Positions 34,611-43,373 are shown, numbered from the stretch's first letter. The stretch: DNA of 64,000 nucleotides from Dyella lutea (GCF_024158035.1 NZ_JAMZEK010000001.1:1034001-1098000), one strand, 5' to 3'. Numbers and translations: made by a program. Notes: a model not told the origin generated them from the sequence alone.

Positions 34611-35987
34611 TTGTCAACGCGCCGCCCGCTGTCGCTGGCGGCGCGTGCGGCGATGGCGACCGGCCTGGCGCTGGCCGGGTTCCTCGGCATCATCGGCGTC
34701 ACCCTGTCCCAGGCCAAATACCAGACCGCCCTGAGCGGGCTGCGCGACCGGCTGGAAAACGACGTGCTGGCCTATCTGGCGCTGATCGACGTGGGCCGCA
34801 ACGGGCGGCTGCTGATGCCGTACTCATCGCCGGATCCGAGCTTCTCGCGCCCCGGTTCCGGGCTGTATGCGGTAGCGACCGGCGAGAATGGGTTCCACTG
34901 GGAATCGTCCTCGGCGATCGGCCGGGATTTCGGCTTCCTGTCACCGTTGAAGCCGGGCGAGACGCGCTTCGTCGGACCGATCGATACCCGCATGGGCCGG
35001 CTGTACTACTACAGCTATGGCGTGGTGTTCGAGTCGCAGGATGACCGGAAGGTGCCGCTGACGTTCACCGTCGCCCAGACCGAGGACCAGTTCAAGGGCG
35101 AGAACGCGACCTACCGCCGCTCGCTGATCGTCTATCTCTCGACCCTCGGGGTGATGCTGATCGTGCTGCAGATGCTGCTGCTGCGCTGGAGCCTCACGCC
35201 GCTGCGCAAGGTGGCGGCGGACATGAGCCGGGTCGAGCGCGGCAAGATCGATTCGCTCGATAGCCAGTACCCGCTCGAGCTGACCGGACTCACTGAGCGC
35301 ATCAACGGTTTCATCGAGAGCGAGCGCGAACAGCGCGCGCGTTACCGCAACACGCTGGCCGATCTGGCCCACAGCCTGAAGACGCCGCTGGCGGTGATCC
35401 GCTCCCGGCTGGAGTCTTCCAGCGAAGCGCCCCAGCTGGCCCATGACGTGCTGGACCAGGTGCGGCGTATGGACGAGCTGGTCGCCTACCAGCTCGCGCG
35501 GGCGGCCACGACGGGGCGCCAGCCGTTCGCCACGGCGATCCCGCTCGGCGGGCATGCCGAAGACCTGGTGCAGAGCCTGGAAAAGGTCTACGCGGCGAAG
35601 AACGTGCTGTGCGAGTTCGAGATCGAGGAGGGCGTCGCCTTCTACGGTGAACAGGGCGATCTGCTCGAGCTGATGGGCAACTTGCTGGAGAACGCCTTCA
35701 AGTGGTCGCGCCACCGGGTGTTGCTGATGGCCAGTGCACGGACCCAGCCGGGGAAGCAGCGTCCCGGGCTGTCGCTCAGTGTCGAGGACGATGGCCCGGG
35801 CATCGAGCCGGACCAGATCGAGCGGATCCTGCAGCGTGGCGTGCGCGGCGACGAGCGGGTCCAGGGCCATGGTATCGGCCTGTCCATCGTGCAGGACATC
35901 GTCAGGGCCTATCGGGGCGAACTGGTCGTGGACCGCTCGCCGGAACTGGGCGGAGCGCGATTCAGCGTGGAACTGCCGCCGGGCTGA
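34611..35987 (+). CDS. phoQ: Sensor histidine kinase, PhoQ-like
   Basis: 458 residues from a TTG start. Two membrane helices (about 12-32 and 170-192) enclose a periplasmic sensor of about 135 residues. A HAMP-like linker precedes the H-box with H254 in D-L-A-H-S-L-K-T-P-L; the ATPase part has N-box M-G-N-L-L-E-N-A-F-K, G1 D-D-G-P-G-I and G2 H-G-I-G-L-S-I-V. All catalytic motifs are intact. The partner is the response regulator directly upstream. Position beside an exopolysaccharide locus raises the possibility of envelope-stress control of that locus, but nothing in the sequence proves it. Confidence 0.88.
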   Translation: MSTRRPLSLAARAAMATGLALAGFLGIIGVTLSQAKYQTALSGLRDRLENDVLAYLALIDVGRNGRLLMPYSSPDPSFSRPGSGLYAVATGENGFHWESSSAIGRDFGFLSPLKPGETRFVGPIDTRMGRLYYYSYGVVFESQDDRKVPLTFTVAQTEDQFKGENATYRRSLIVYLSTLGVMLIVLQMLLLRWSLTPLRKVAADMSRVERGKIDSLDSQYPLELTGLTERINGFIESEREQRARYRNTLADLAHSLKTPLAVIRSRLESSSEAPQLAHDVLDQVRRMDELVAYQLARAATTGRQPFATAIPLGGHAEDLVQSLEKVYAAKNVLCEFEIEEGVAFYGEQGDLLELMGNLLENAFKWSRHRVLLMASARTQPGKQRPGLSLSVEDDGPGIEPDQIERILQRGVRGDERVQGHGIGLSIVQDIVRAYRGELVVDRSPELGGARFSVELPPG

Positions 35988-36002
35988 CCGGCGAAGCCGC
36001 GG

Positions 36003-36350
36003 TTACTGGATCGAGCCGGGCAGCAGCGACTGCCAGCCCGGGCTGGCGTGGTGCGGTGCGGCCTGGCGCGCGCTGCCGCTGACGGGCAGGTTGCCGGTTG
36101 GATCGCTGTCGGCGTCGCTCGAGCTGCTGGCCGGAGCGCTTGCACCGGTGTGCTGCGGGAGGCCGGTGACGTCGCCGCCGCCGGATGCCGATGCGCTGTT
36201 GACCAGGGTCCGCGAGGACGTGCTGTCGGAGCTGGACTGCTGTCCGCCGCCGTTGAGACCGCCGAGATCCGAAGACGCCGCAGACGCGAGCGCGGGCAGC
36301 GACAAGGCCGCCGCGAGGGCACTTCCGACGATCCAGTGCGGAGCGTTCAT
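36003..36350 (-). CDS. Small secreted Ser/Gly-rich protein, unknown
   Basis: 115 residues with a clear signal peptide (about 1-24, ending A-S-A). The mature part is low complexity, rich in Ser, Gly, Ala, Asp and Pro, without cysteines or recognisable domain, probably disordered in the periplasm or outside. AAGGGG lies ten bases before the ATG. It converges on the sensor kinase gene 15 bases away and is divergent from birA. I do not recognise a family and assign no function. Confidence 0.6.
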   Translation of the reverse strand: MNAPHWIVGSALAAALSLPALASAASSDLGGLNGGGQQSSSDSTSSRTLVNSASASGGGDVTGLPQHTGASAPASSSSDADSDPTGNLPVSGSARQAAPHHASPGWQSLLPGSIQ

Positions 36351-36473
36351 GGCGACTCAACCCCTTGATTCGCATGATCCAGACCATTGAGGGTGACAGA
36401 AAGCCCGACCCGCCGCCAGTGTCGCGCCCGGGCGTCGGGAGCGCGCCGGATGGGGATGTGTGAAACCTCGGGA

Positions 36474-36479
36474 TAGAAT
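36474..36479 (+). promoter_or_regulatory. TAGAAT -10-like element before birA
   Basis: TAGAAT lies 67 bases before the birA ATG. The same hexamer occurs before the SPOR gene (38273-38278), tRNA-Thr (39070-39075) and arginase (42311-42316). No good -35 is visible at 16-18 bases, so this is a weak assignment based on recurrence. Confidence 0.35.
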
Positions 36480-36545
36480 CGGACGCCATGCAAGCCATTC
36501 CGCTTCCCCTCGGCACGTTCGCGCCGATCACGCTCCCGTCCCTCG

Positions 36546-37520
36546 ATGCAAGCGCCTGACCTGCTCGCCGCGCTGGCCGGTGGCCACCCCGTGTCCGGTG
36601 CACGGCTCGCCAAAGCCGCCGGGGTGACCCGCGCTGCGATCTGGAAGCAGGTCGAGGCCTTGCGTGCGCGGGGTGTGCCGGTCGAATCCCGCGGGAGCGC
36701 CGGCTACTGCCTGCCCTGGGCGGTGGAATTGCTCGACGCGGACAGCATCGCAGCCCTGCTGTCGTCATCCGCGCGCAACCGGCTCGGCACGCTGGAGGTG
36801 TTCTGGGAGCTGGACTCGACCTCCAGCGAGCTGCAGCGCCGCGGTGCGGCGACGCCCGACCTCAGCATCGTGCTGGCGGAGACCCAGACGGCCGGTCGCG
36901 GTCGACGCGGGCGTACCTGGCTGTCGCCGCCAGCGCTCAATCTGTATATGTCGTGCCTGAAGCGTTTCGAGTCCGGGATGGCCGGGCTGGGCGGACTCTC
37001 GCTGGCGGTGGGGGTGATCGTGATGCGTGCGCTCGATGCGCTCGGGGTGAGCGGTGCCGGGCTGAAATGGCCAAACGACGTGCTGGCCGATGCCGGCAAG
37101 CTGGCCGGCATCCTGGTCGAGGTCAGCGGCGAGTACCAGGGCCCCTGCGCGGCGGTGATCGGCATTGGCCTGAACCTGCGGCTGACTCCCGCATTGCGCG
37201 ACCAGGCCGGTCAGCCGGTAGCTGACCTGGCCGGGCTGTGCGGCGGCGAGCCGCCCTCGCGCATCCGCACGGCGGCGGCCCTGATCGAGGCCCTGGCCAC
37301 GGGCCTGGAGGCCTTCGAGCGGGATGGCTTCGCCGCCTTCGTCGACGACTACGCCCGCCACGATCTGCTGCGCGACCAGCCGTTGGCGCTCAGTGGCGCA
37401 CAGGGCGATCTGCGCGGCACCGGTGCCGGCATCGATGCGCGTGGCGCGCTGTGCCTGCGACTGGACGATGGCCGCATGCAGCGGATCGACAGCGCCGAAG
37501 TCACGGTGCGCCGCGCATGA
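36546..37520 (+). CDS. birA: Bifunctional biotin-[acetyl-CoA-carboxylase] ligase / biotin operon repressor BirA
   Basis: 324 residues: N-terminal winged helix (about 1-60, with R-L-A-K-A-A-G-V-T-R-A-A-I-W-K-Q), central biotin-ligase domain with the biotinyl-AMP loop A-G-R-G-R-R-G-R near residue 118 and K-W-P-N-D near 178, then the small C-terminal SH3-like domain. It makes biotinyl-5'-AMP, biotinylates carrier proteins and may repress biotin genes. The stop overlaps the coaX start (ATGA), an arrangement usual in this bacterial group. Confidence 0.93.
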   Translation: MQAPDLLAALAGGHPVSGARLAKAAGVTRAAIWKQVEALRARGVPVESRGSAGYCLPWAVELLDADSIAALLSSSARNRLGTLEVFWELDSTSSELQRRGAATPDLSIVLAETQTAGRGRRGRTWLSPPALNLYMSCLKRFESGMAGLGGLSLAVGVIVMRALDALGVSGAGLKWPNDVLADAGKLAGILVEVSGEYQGPCAAVIGIGLNLRLTPALRDQAGQPVADLAGLCGGEPPSRIRTAAALIEALATGLEAFERDGFAAFVDDYARHDLLRDQPLALSGAQGDLRGTGAGIDARGALCLRLDDGRMQRIDSAEVTVRRA

Positions 37521-38275
37521 GGCTGCTGCTTGATCTGGGCAATACCCGGCTGAAGTGGTGGGCGCTGGACGCGGGCCGGCGGCTCGGCGAGGGCGCGGTC
37601 GCCTGGGCCGAGCCCGTCGCCGAGCGCCTGGCGGCCGCCTGGGCTGCCCTGCCGGAGCCGGAAACAGTGTTCGGAGCGTCGGTGGTCGACAGCGAACGCG
37701 AGCAGCTGGTCGACTCCCAGGTTCGTCGGCGTGGCGGGGGGGCGACCGTCTGGGTGCGCAGTCCGGCCGAAGCCTGCGGCGTGCGCAGCGCCTATGCCGA
37801 TCCCCCGCGCCTGGGCGTGGACCGTTTCCTCGCCATGGTCGCGGCCCATGCCGACGGCCGCTCGCCCTGCGTGCTGGTCGGTGTCGGCACCGCGCTCACC
37901 CTGGATGCCCTGCGCGGCGATGGCCGCCACCTCGGCGGGCTGATCGCGCCTGGGCCACAGCTGATGCAGCACTCCCTGCTCGGTGCCACCGTGCAGGTGC
38001 GGCCCGAGCGCCCGGGCGAAGTCGCCGTGCTGGCCGACAACACCGCCGATGCGGTCGCTTCCGGTTGCTGGGGCGCCTGTGCGGCGCTGGTCGAGCGTTT
38101 CGTGGCGCAGGTCGAGCCGATGCTCGGGACCAGCTCGACGCTGCTTTTCGGCGGCGGCGATGCGCCTCTGCTCCGCGAACTTGTCGCCCGGCCCGGTGAG
38201 CTGGTCGTCGACGGCGTGCTGCGTGGCCTGGCAGTGTGGAGCGTTACCACGTTGCCGCCCGCCGCGGACGACTAG
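37517..38275 (+). CDS. coaX: Type III pantothenate kinase CoaX
   Basis: 252 residues of the ASKHA fold: N-terminal phosphate loop L-L-D-L-G-N-T-R-L-K-W, central G-V-D-R-F near residue 101, and G-V-G-T-A-L-T-L-D near 120. It phosphorylates pantothenate in the first step of coenzyme A synthesis. A G7 run lies at 37736-37742 within the gene. It is translationally coupled to birA; the stop codon TAG is part of a TAGAAT element that may serve the next gene. Confidence 0.92.
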   Translation: MRLLLDLGNTRLKWWALDAGRRLGEGAVAWAEPVAERLAAAWAALPEPETVFGASVVDSEREQLVDSQVRRRGGGATVWVRSPAEACGVRSAYADPPRLGVDRFLAMVAAHADGRSPCVLVGVGTALTLDALRGDGRHLGGLIAPGPQLMQHSLLGATVQVRPERPGEVAVLADNTADAVASGCWGACAALVERFVAQVEPMLGTSSTLLFGGGDAPLLRELVARPGELVVDGVLRGLAVWSVTTLPPAADD

Positions 38276-38306
38276 AATCCACCGTAGTACCGGAAGAGAA
38301 CTCTGG

Positions 38307-39044
38307 ATGTTCCTGCGTCTCCTGTTCGTTCTGCTGATCGCACTCAACATCGCCGTGGGCGCCTGGCTGGTGCTCGGGCAGGACGAGGTGACCGTACCGA
38401 GCGCCGCCGATCCGGGCGTGCCCGTGCTGCACCTGCTGACCGAGCGACCTGATCTGTCTGCCGCCGGCCCCGCGCTGGGAGCCAGCGCGCCCGCCGATCC
38501 TTCCGCTGCGGATGCCGTCGCGATGGCCGCCTCCTCGCCGGCAGCCGGCCGATCGACGCCCCTGGCGGTCGGCGGCTCCACCGCGGCAAGCTACCAGTGC
38601 CTGGCGCTGGGGCCGTTCCCGAGCCTGCAGTCCCTGCGCAGTGCGCGCGAACGACTGGCGCCGGAGTTGGCGCGTAGCCAATCGCGTCAGGAGCAGTCGC
38701 AGCAGTCCCGTGGCTGGTGGGTCTATCTGCCGGCGCAGGCCAGCCGCGCCCAGGCGCTCGCCGTGGCGCAGCGGCTGGCTGACGCGCACTTCAGCGACTA
38801 TTTCGTGGTCAGCTCCGGCGACCAGCCCAACACGATCTCGCTCGGCCTGTTCAAGGATCCGGCCAACGCGCGCAAGCGTCGCGAAGACCTGGTGGCGGCC
38901 GGCTTCCCCGCCCAGATGACCGAGCGGGTGGAGACCGTGCCCGAGTACTGGCTCGACGTCGTCGTGCCCGATGCCAACTCGGCAACCTGGCGCCAGCGCG
39001 TGCGCGAGCTCGCCGTCGGTTCGCACAGTACGGGTTGCTTCTGA
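38307..39044 (+). CDS. SPOR-domain membrane protein
   Basis: 245 residues: a single N-terminal membrane helix (about 4-22), a Pro/Ala/Ser-rich periplasmic linker with predicted disorder, and a C-terminal SPOR-like domain (about 155-235; aromatic/Gly pattern W-V-Y-L-P, Y-F-V-V-S, I-S-L-G-L-F). SPOR domains bind denuded peptidoglycan at division sites. GGAAGAGA lies upstream of the ATG. It follows coaX closely and precedes tRNA-Thr, an arrangement common in xanthomonad relatives. Confidence 0.82.
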   Translation: MFLRLLFVLLIALNIAVGAWLVLGQDEVTVPSAADPGVPVLHLLTERPDLSAAGPALGASAPADPSAADAVAMAASSPAAGRSTPLAVGGSTAASYQCLALGPFPSLQSLRSARERLAPELARSQSRQEQSQQSRGWWVYLPAQASRAQALAVAQRLADAHFSDYFVVSSGDQPNTISLGLFKDPANARKRREDLVAAGFPAQMTERVETVPEYWLDVVVPDANSATWRQRVRELAVGSHSTGCF

Positions 39045-39069
39045 GCGGTGCGCAGCGGACGTCGCCTGC

Positions 39070-39075
39070 TAGAAT
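39070..39075 (+). promoter_or_regulatory. TAGAAT -10 element of the tRNA-Thr gene
   Basis: TAGAAT starts sixteen bases before the first base of the tRNA, which would give a short, processed leader. The -35 region is not recognisable. Of the TAGAAT elements in the window this one has the most fitting distance to its transcript. Confidence 0.5.
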
Positions 39076-39085
39076 GAAGGGAGAT

Positions 39086-39161
39086 GCCGGTATAGCTCAG
39101 TTGGTAGAGCAACTGATTTGTAATCAGTAGGTCGCGGGTTCGATTCCTGCTGCCGGCACCA
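39086..39161 (+). tRNA. tRNA-Thr (anticodon UGU)
   Basis: 76-base cloverleaf. The acceptor arm GCCGGTA pairs with TGCCGGC (one G-U), the D arm has AGCTCAGTTGGTAGAGC, the anticodon arm is ACTGA-TTTGTAA-TCAGT with anticodon TGT, the T arm has GGTTCGATTCC, and CCA is encoded. It reads ACA and possibly other threonine codons. It is followed by a rho-independent terminator. Confidence 0.97.
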
Positions 39162-39173
39162 GGTTGTGCAGTG

Positions 39174-39197
39174 AAGGCCGCGCTTGCGCGGCCTTTT
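39174..39197 (+). terminator. Rho-independent terminator after tRNA-Thr
   Basis: AAGGCCGCG (39174-39182) pairs perfectly with CGCGGCCTT (39187-39195) around the loop CTTG, followed by TTTT. It begins 12 bases after the tRNA CCA. The opposite strand has no U-run, so it serves the plus strand only. Confidence 0.85.
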
Positions 39198-39220
39198 CGC
39201 TTTCGGGTGCGCGGAGCGGC

Positions 39221-42121
39221 CTATCCCGCGTCGGATCGCGGCTCGACCGGACGTTGCCCAGATGCCAGCAGGGCAGGGTCCTGACCGGCCTTCCTGGCCG
39301 GCCGCTTCATCGAATGCGGTGCGGGCGTCGAGCCATCGCTGCGTTGCCCGAGCAGTTCGCCCAGCGGCACCGGGCGCGCCACGCCGTGCCCCTGGACATA
39401 GTCGACGCCGATCTCGCGAAGCAGGCCGCGGGTCGCGTCGTTCTCGACGAACTCGGCGATCGTCCGCAGCCCGAAGATCTTGCCGATCTGGTTGATCGAA
39501 TCGACCATGGCGCGGTCGGCCCGGTCCGAGCGCATCTGGCGCACGAAGGCGCCGTCGATCTTCAGGTAGTCCAGCGGCAGATGCTTGAGATACCCGAAGG
39601 ACGCCATGCCGGAGCCGAAGTCGTCCAGCGCGAAGCGGAACCCGCGTGCGCGCAGGAGTCCGATGAATTTCTGTGCCTTGTAGATTTCCGAGATCACGGC
39701 GGTCTCGGTGACCTCGAAGCAGATGCGTCCGGGGGGCACCTGCTGTTCCGCGGCCATGGCCAGGATGCTTTCGGCAAAGCGCAGATCGCCGAGGCTGGCG
39801 CCGGAGAGGTTGATCGCACAGGTGTGCACATTCTCCATGCCGATCCGCCGCAACGCCCCGAAGGTGGCGCAGACCACCCAGCGATCCACTGCCTGGATGA
39901 GGCCATAGCGCTCGGCGGCGGGGAGGAACACCGAAGGCGGGATCAGCCGGCCGCCCGGTTCGCGCATGCGCAGCAGCACCTCGAAGTGCAACGGGGCCCC
40001 GATGGCCGGGGCGGCAGGCTCGATCCGCTGCGCGTACAGGCAGAACAGGTCCTGATCCAGTGCTTCGCGAACGCGGGCCGTCCATTGCACCAAGCCGCGC
40101 CGTCGGTTCAGGTCGGCATCGGTGGCGCGGTAGATCTGGATGCGGTCGCGTCCCTTTTCCTTGGCCAGATAGCAGGCCGCGTCGGCCGCGTGGATGATGG
40201 CGGACAAGTCCTCGAAGTCCGCGCCGATGCCGACCAGTCCGACGCTCACGCCGACCGAGAACGCGCGGCCATCGGCGTAGAAGCGGAAGCGAGATACCTG
40301 TTCGCGCAGCGCCTCGGCGACTCGCGCGGCGTGTCGGAGCGTGCAGTCGTGAAGCAGTACGCCGAACTCGTCGCCGCCGAGCCGGGCCAGCGTATCGCCA
40401 TTGCGCAGGCTGCCCGGCATCAGGCGGGACAGCTGGCGCAGCAACTCGTCGCCGGCCACGTGCCCGCAGGTGTCGTTGACGATCTTGAACTGGTCCAGGT
40501 CGAGGAACATCAGGGCATGGGGTACCCCGGTGCGACGGACCTGCTCCAGCGCAGCGCCCACGCGGTGTTCGAACTCGCTGCGGTTGATCAGGCCGGTCAG
40601 CGGGTCGTGCGTTGCCTGGTAGGTGATCTGCGCGGCGCTGGCCCGTTCCTGCCGCGCGTCGCGCAGCACCAGCACCGCGCCCCGGGTGCTGCCGTCCTGG
40701 CCCAGGATCAGCGAAGACGAGGCGTCGGCGGGAATCTCGCTGCCATCGCGAAGCAGCAGTGCGGCACGGGCGGCCAGCGTCACCGGGTGCGATTCGGCCA
40801 GCGCCAGAGCGACCGGGTTGTCCAGCTCCTGCCGCGAGGCCTCGTCGATGAAGCGGCAGAGCGATGTCGCAGGTGCGCCGTGCACCGACTCCCCGGTGGT
40901 CTGCAATAGCGCTTCGGCGCTCGGGTTCATGTAATCCACGCGTCCCTGGGCGTCGGTGGTGATCACCGCCTCGCGGATCGACTGCAGGGTCACGAGGGCT
41001 CGCGCCTTCTGTTCGAACAGTTGCTGTTCGGCCAGTCGCTGCTCGGTGATGTCCCGCATGGCACCGGCCAGGCGGGTGCGCCGACCGTGTTCGTCGCGCA
41101 TGGCCCCGCCCTGCAGGCGGATCCAGCGGATCTCGCCGTGTGCCGACAGCAGGCGATAGTCGCATTCGTGCCCGTCTTCGTCGCTCTCGCCGACGCTCAC
41201 GCGGCGGGCGAACAGGGGACGGTCGACGGGGTGGAACAGCTCCAGCATGCGCGCCAGCGGTACCTGGTCGGGCCAATCCGGGTAGCCCAGTGCTGCCATG
41301 AAGCCCGGCGAGACGTGCACGGCGGCACGGTCGACGTCGATGTCCCAGATCCCGTGCTTGCTGGCCGCGATGGCGAGTTTCTGCCGCGCTTCGCTGAATT
41401 CCAGCGAAGAGGCCATCCGTCGCTCGCTGGCAACGGTACCCCGCGCCCGGACCAGACCAGCCCCCGTGAGCAGGGCCGCACACATCAGCGTCACCCACTG
41501 CAGCAGGTCCTCGGCCTGTCGGGACGCCTCGCCGAGTGCGGCGGAAAACTGCTTCTCCAATGGCGTGGTGGCGCGATCGATGGCGCGGACCCGTTCCAGC
41601 GCGAGCATGGCGCGCGCCTGCTCGCCATGTTCGACCTGTTTGCGGATCTCCGTCGCGACCCGCATCAGGTCGAGGATCCGGGTGTCCGCATCGCGCCAGA
41701 TGGCAATGGCGCGCGCCACCGGGCCGTAGCCGTGGAAATGGCGGTAGAGCCTGATCATCCGCGGGAAATCGCCGGGATGATTGCCACCCTGCCCGAAGCC
41801 GTGCTCGACGATGCCGGGGTCCGGTGCCGGCTTGTCCAGCTCCACCCGTGCGGCATGGTCGCCGAGCGGAACCGCAATTGCCTGCAGGTATGCCGCATAG
41901 TGCCGCGCATCGCCGGTGCGGACGTACAGCTCCAGCTGTTGCACTGCCTCCTTCTGCCCCTTGGTCCAAAGGCTCTCGCCGCCGACGTACGCGCGCGCAG
42001 CCGAGAGGGTGTCCATGCTGAAGAAGGACAGCAGGACGAGGAACGTGATGATCGACAGGAAGGGCCAGGTGATGGCCAGGACCCCTTTCGCGACCGTCCT
42101 GGCCGTTGGGTAGGTGGACAT
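39221..42121 (-). CDS. Membrane sensor with PAS, GGDEF and EAL domains (cyclic-di-GMP turnover)
   Basis: 966 residues from the ATG at 42121. Membrane helix (about 12-35), periplasmic helical sensor (to about 225), second helix (about 230-250), two PAS/PAC units (about 260-390 and 395-525), GGDEF domain with intact L-G-G-D-E-F (582-586) and EAL domain. The EAL signature reads E714-V-L, while the other catalytic pieces (N in I-N-L-S-G, E in F-E-V-T-E-T, D-D-F-G-S-G, K in L-K-I-D-G) are present, so phosphodiesterase activity is likely retained. It could set the c-di-GMP level that governs exopolysaccharide and motility. Monocistronic, divergent from arginase. Confidence 0.88.
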   Translation of the reverse strand: MSTYPTARTVAKGVLAITWPFLSIITFLVLLSFFSMDTLSAARAYVGGESLWTKGQKEAVQQLELYVRTGDARHYAAYLQAIAVPLGDHAARVELDKPAPDPGIVEHGFGQGGNHPGDFPRMIRLYRHFHGYGPVARAIAIWRDADTRILDLMRVATEIRKQVEHGEQARAMLALERVRAIDRATTPLEKQFSAALGEASRQAEDLLQWVTLMCAALLTGAGLVRARGTVASERRMASSLEFSEARQKLAIAASKHGIWDIDVDRAAVHVSPGFMAALGYPDWPDQVPLARMLELFHPVDRPLFARRVSVGESDEDGHECDYRLLSAHGEIRWIRLQGGAMRDEHGRRTRLAGAMRDITEQRLAEQQLFEQKARALVTLQSIREAVITTDAQGRVDYMNPSAEALLQTTGESVHGAPATSLCRFIDEASRQELDNPVALALAESHPVTLAARAALLLRDGSEIPADASSSLILGQDGSTRGAVLVLRDARQERASAAQITYQATHDPLTGLINRSEFEHRVGAALEQVRRTGVPHALMFLDLDQFKIVNDTCGHVAGDELLRQLSRLMPGSLRNGDTLARLGGDEFGVLLHDCTLRHAARVAEALREQVSRFRFYADGRAFSVGVSVGLVGIGADFEDLSAIIHAADAACYLAKEKGRDRIQIYRATDADLNRRRGLVQWTARVREALDQDLFCLYAQRIEPAAPAIGAPLHFEVLLRMREPGGRLIPPSVFLPAAERYGLIQAVDRWVVCATFGALRRIGMENVHTCAINLSGASLGDLRFAESILAMAAEQQVPPGRICFEVTETAVISEIYKAQKFIGLLRARGFRFALDDFGSGMASFGYLKHLPLDYLKIDGAFVRQMRSDRADRAMVDSINQIGKIFGLRTIAEFVENDATRGLLREIGVDYVQGHGVARPVPLGELLGQRSDGSTPAPHSMKRPARKAGQDPALLASGQRPVEPRSDAG

Positions 42122-42442
42122 GCGGACTCCGGGAGCTTCGCGACCTCCAAGGGGGATTTCAGGTGGTCCGGATACCTGTTCGAGTCGGCGAAGCGGCTTC
42201 GCCGGGGACCGGATCCGGGCCATGTCACGCTTTCGGCATCGACATGGCGCCACTTGAGTCGCCGGGCCCGGTCCCGGTGCGATCCGCCTGAAAGGCCGCC
42301 CGACGCGGGTTAGAATGGGCGTTCCAGGACGCCGGGCGTGCCTCGCACGTCCGGCGCGGCGGGGCGGCGGTTCCCGCTTTCACCGCGCAACGCCCGCGCT
42401 CCCGGCAGACGGGATGCGGACGCATCGAGACGACGAGGCATC
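42122..42442. other. Intergenic region between GGDEF-EAL gene and arginase
   Basis: 321 bases with no credible gene. It contains a perfect hairpin (CGGCGAAG 42186-42193 / CTTCGCCG 42197-42204, three-base loop) in the leader of the GGDEF-EAL gene, a TAGAAT -10-like element at 42311-42316 for arginase, and a shorter hairpin (CGTGC-CTC-GCACG) in the arginase leader. No known riboswitch was recognised. Confidence 0.45.
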
Positions 42443-43357
42443 ATGAGCAAGCAGAGCATTTCCCTGATTGGCGTTCCCACCGATATCGGCGCGGGTCATC
42501 GTGGCGCTTCGATGGGACCGGAGGCTTTGCGCGTGGCCCGGCTGGGCGAGAAGCTGACCAAGCGCGGGTTGCAGGTGCACGACCGGGGCAACCTGGCTGG
42601 TCCGCTCAATCCGTGGCAGCCGCCGACGGATGGCTACCGCCACCTGGCCGAAGTCGCCGCCTGGAATCAGGCAGTGTTCACCGCGGTGCAGACCGAGCTC
42701 ACCGCCGGGCACCTGCCGATCATGCTCGGTGGCGACCACTGCCTGGCGATCGGCTCGATTGCCGCGGTCGCCGCGCACTGCCGCGCGCAGGGCCGCTCGC
42801 TGCGCGTGCTGTGGCTGGATGCCCACTCGGATTTCAACACCGCGCTGGCCACGCCCTCGGGCAACATCCACGGCATGCCGGTGGCCTGCCTGTGCGGCAA
42901 CGGACCGAAGGAACTGGTGGAAGTGGGCGGTCACGTGCCGGCGACCACGCCGGACGTGTTCCGGCAGATCGGCATCCGCTCGGTGGACGACATCGAGAAG
43001 CAGCTGATCCGCGATGCCAAGGTGCAGGTGTTCGACATGCGCCACATCGACGAGAACGGCATGAAGCGCACGATGGAAGAGGCGCTCGCCGGCATCGACG
43101 CCAACACCCACCTGCACGTGAGCTTCGACGTGGACTTCCTCGACCCGACCATCGCGCCGGGCGTCGGCACCACGGTGCGCGGCGGCCCGAACTACCGCGA
43201 GGCGCAGCTGTGCATGGAGATGATCGCCGACACCGGCCGCCTCGGCTCGCTCGACATCGTCGAGCTCAATCCCGCCTACGACAAGCGCAACCAGACCGCG
43301 AAGCTCGCGGTGGACCTGGTGGAATCGCTGTTCGGCAAGTCCACCCTGATCCACTGA
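42443..43357 (+). CDS. rocF: Arginase
   Basis: 304 residues from the ATG at 42443 (a longer open frame from 42338 has no homologous character). All manganese motifs of the ureohydrolase family are present: G-G-D-H near residue 98, D-A-H-S-D near 121, and S-F-D-V-D near 227. The S-G-N-I-H-G-M-P and A-P-G-V-G-T-x-V-x-G-G segments favour arginase over agmatinase. It hydrolyses arginine to ornithine and urea. It lies 16 bases before trpS, possibly co-transcribed. Confidence 0.9.
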   Translation: MSKQSISLIGVPTDIGAGHRGASMGPEALRVARLGEKLTKRGLQVHDRGNLAGPLNPWQPPTDGYRHLAEVAAWNQAVFTAVQTELTAGHLPIMLGGDHCLAIGSIAAVAAHCRAQGRSLRVLWLDAHSDFNTALATPSGNIHGMPVACLCGNGPKELVEVGGHVPATTPDVFRQIGIRSVDDIEKQLIRDAKVQVFDMRHIDENGMKRTMEEALAGIDANTHLHVSFDVDFLDPTIAPGVGTTVRGGPNYREAQLCMEMIADTGRLGSLDIVELNPAYDKRNQTAKLAVDLVESLFGKSTLIH

Positions 43358-43373
43358 GCACGATCGCCCCCGC

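Noticed and set aside
37736-37742. G7 run inside coaX as a phase-variation site
   Set aside because: Runs of this length are expected by chance at this GC content, and coaX is an essential-type gene in which switching is unlikely.
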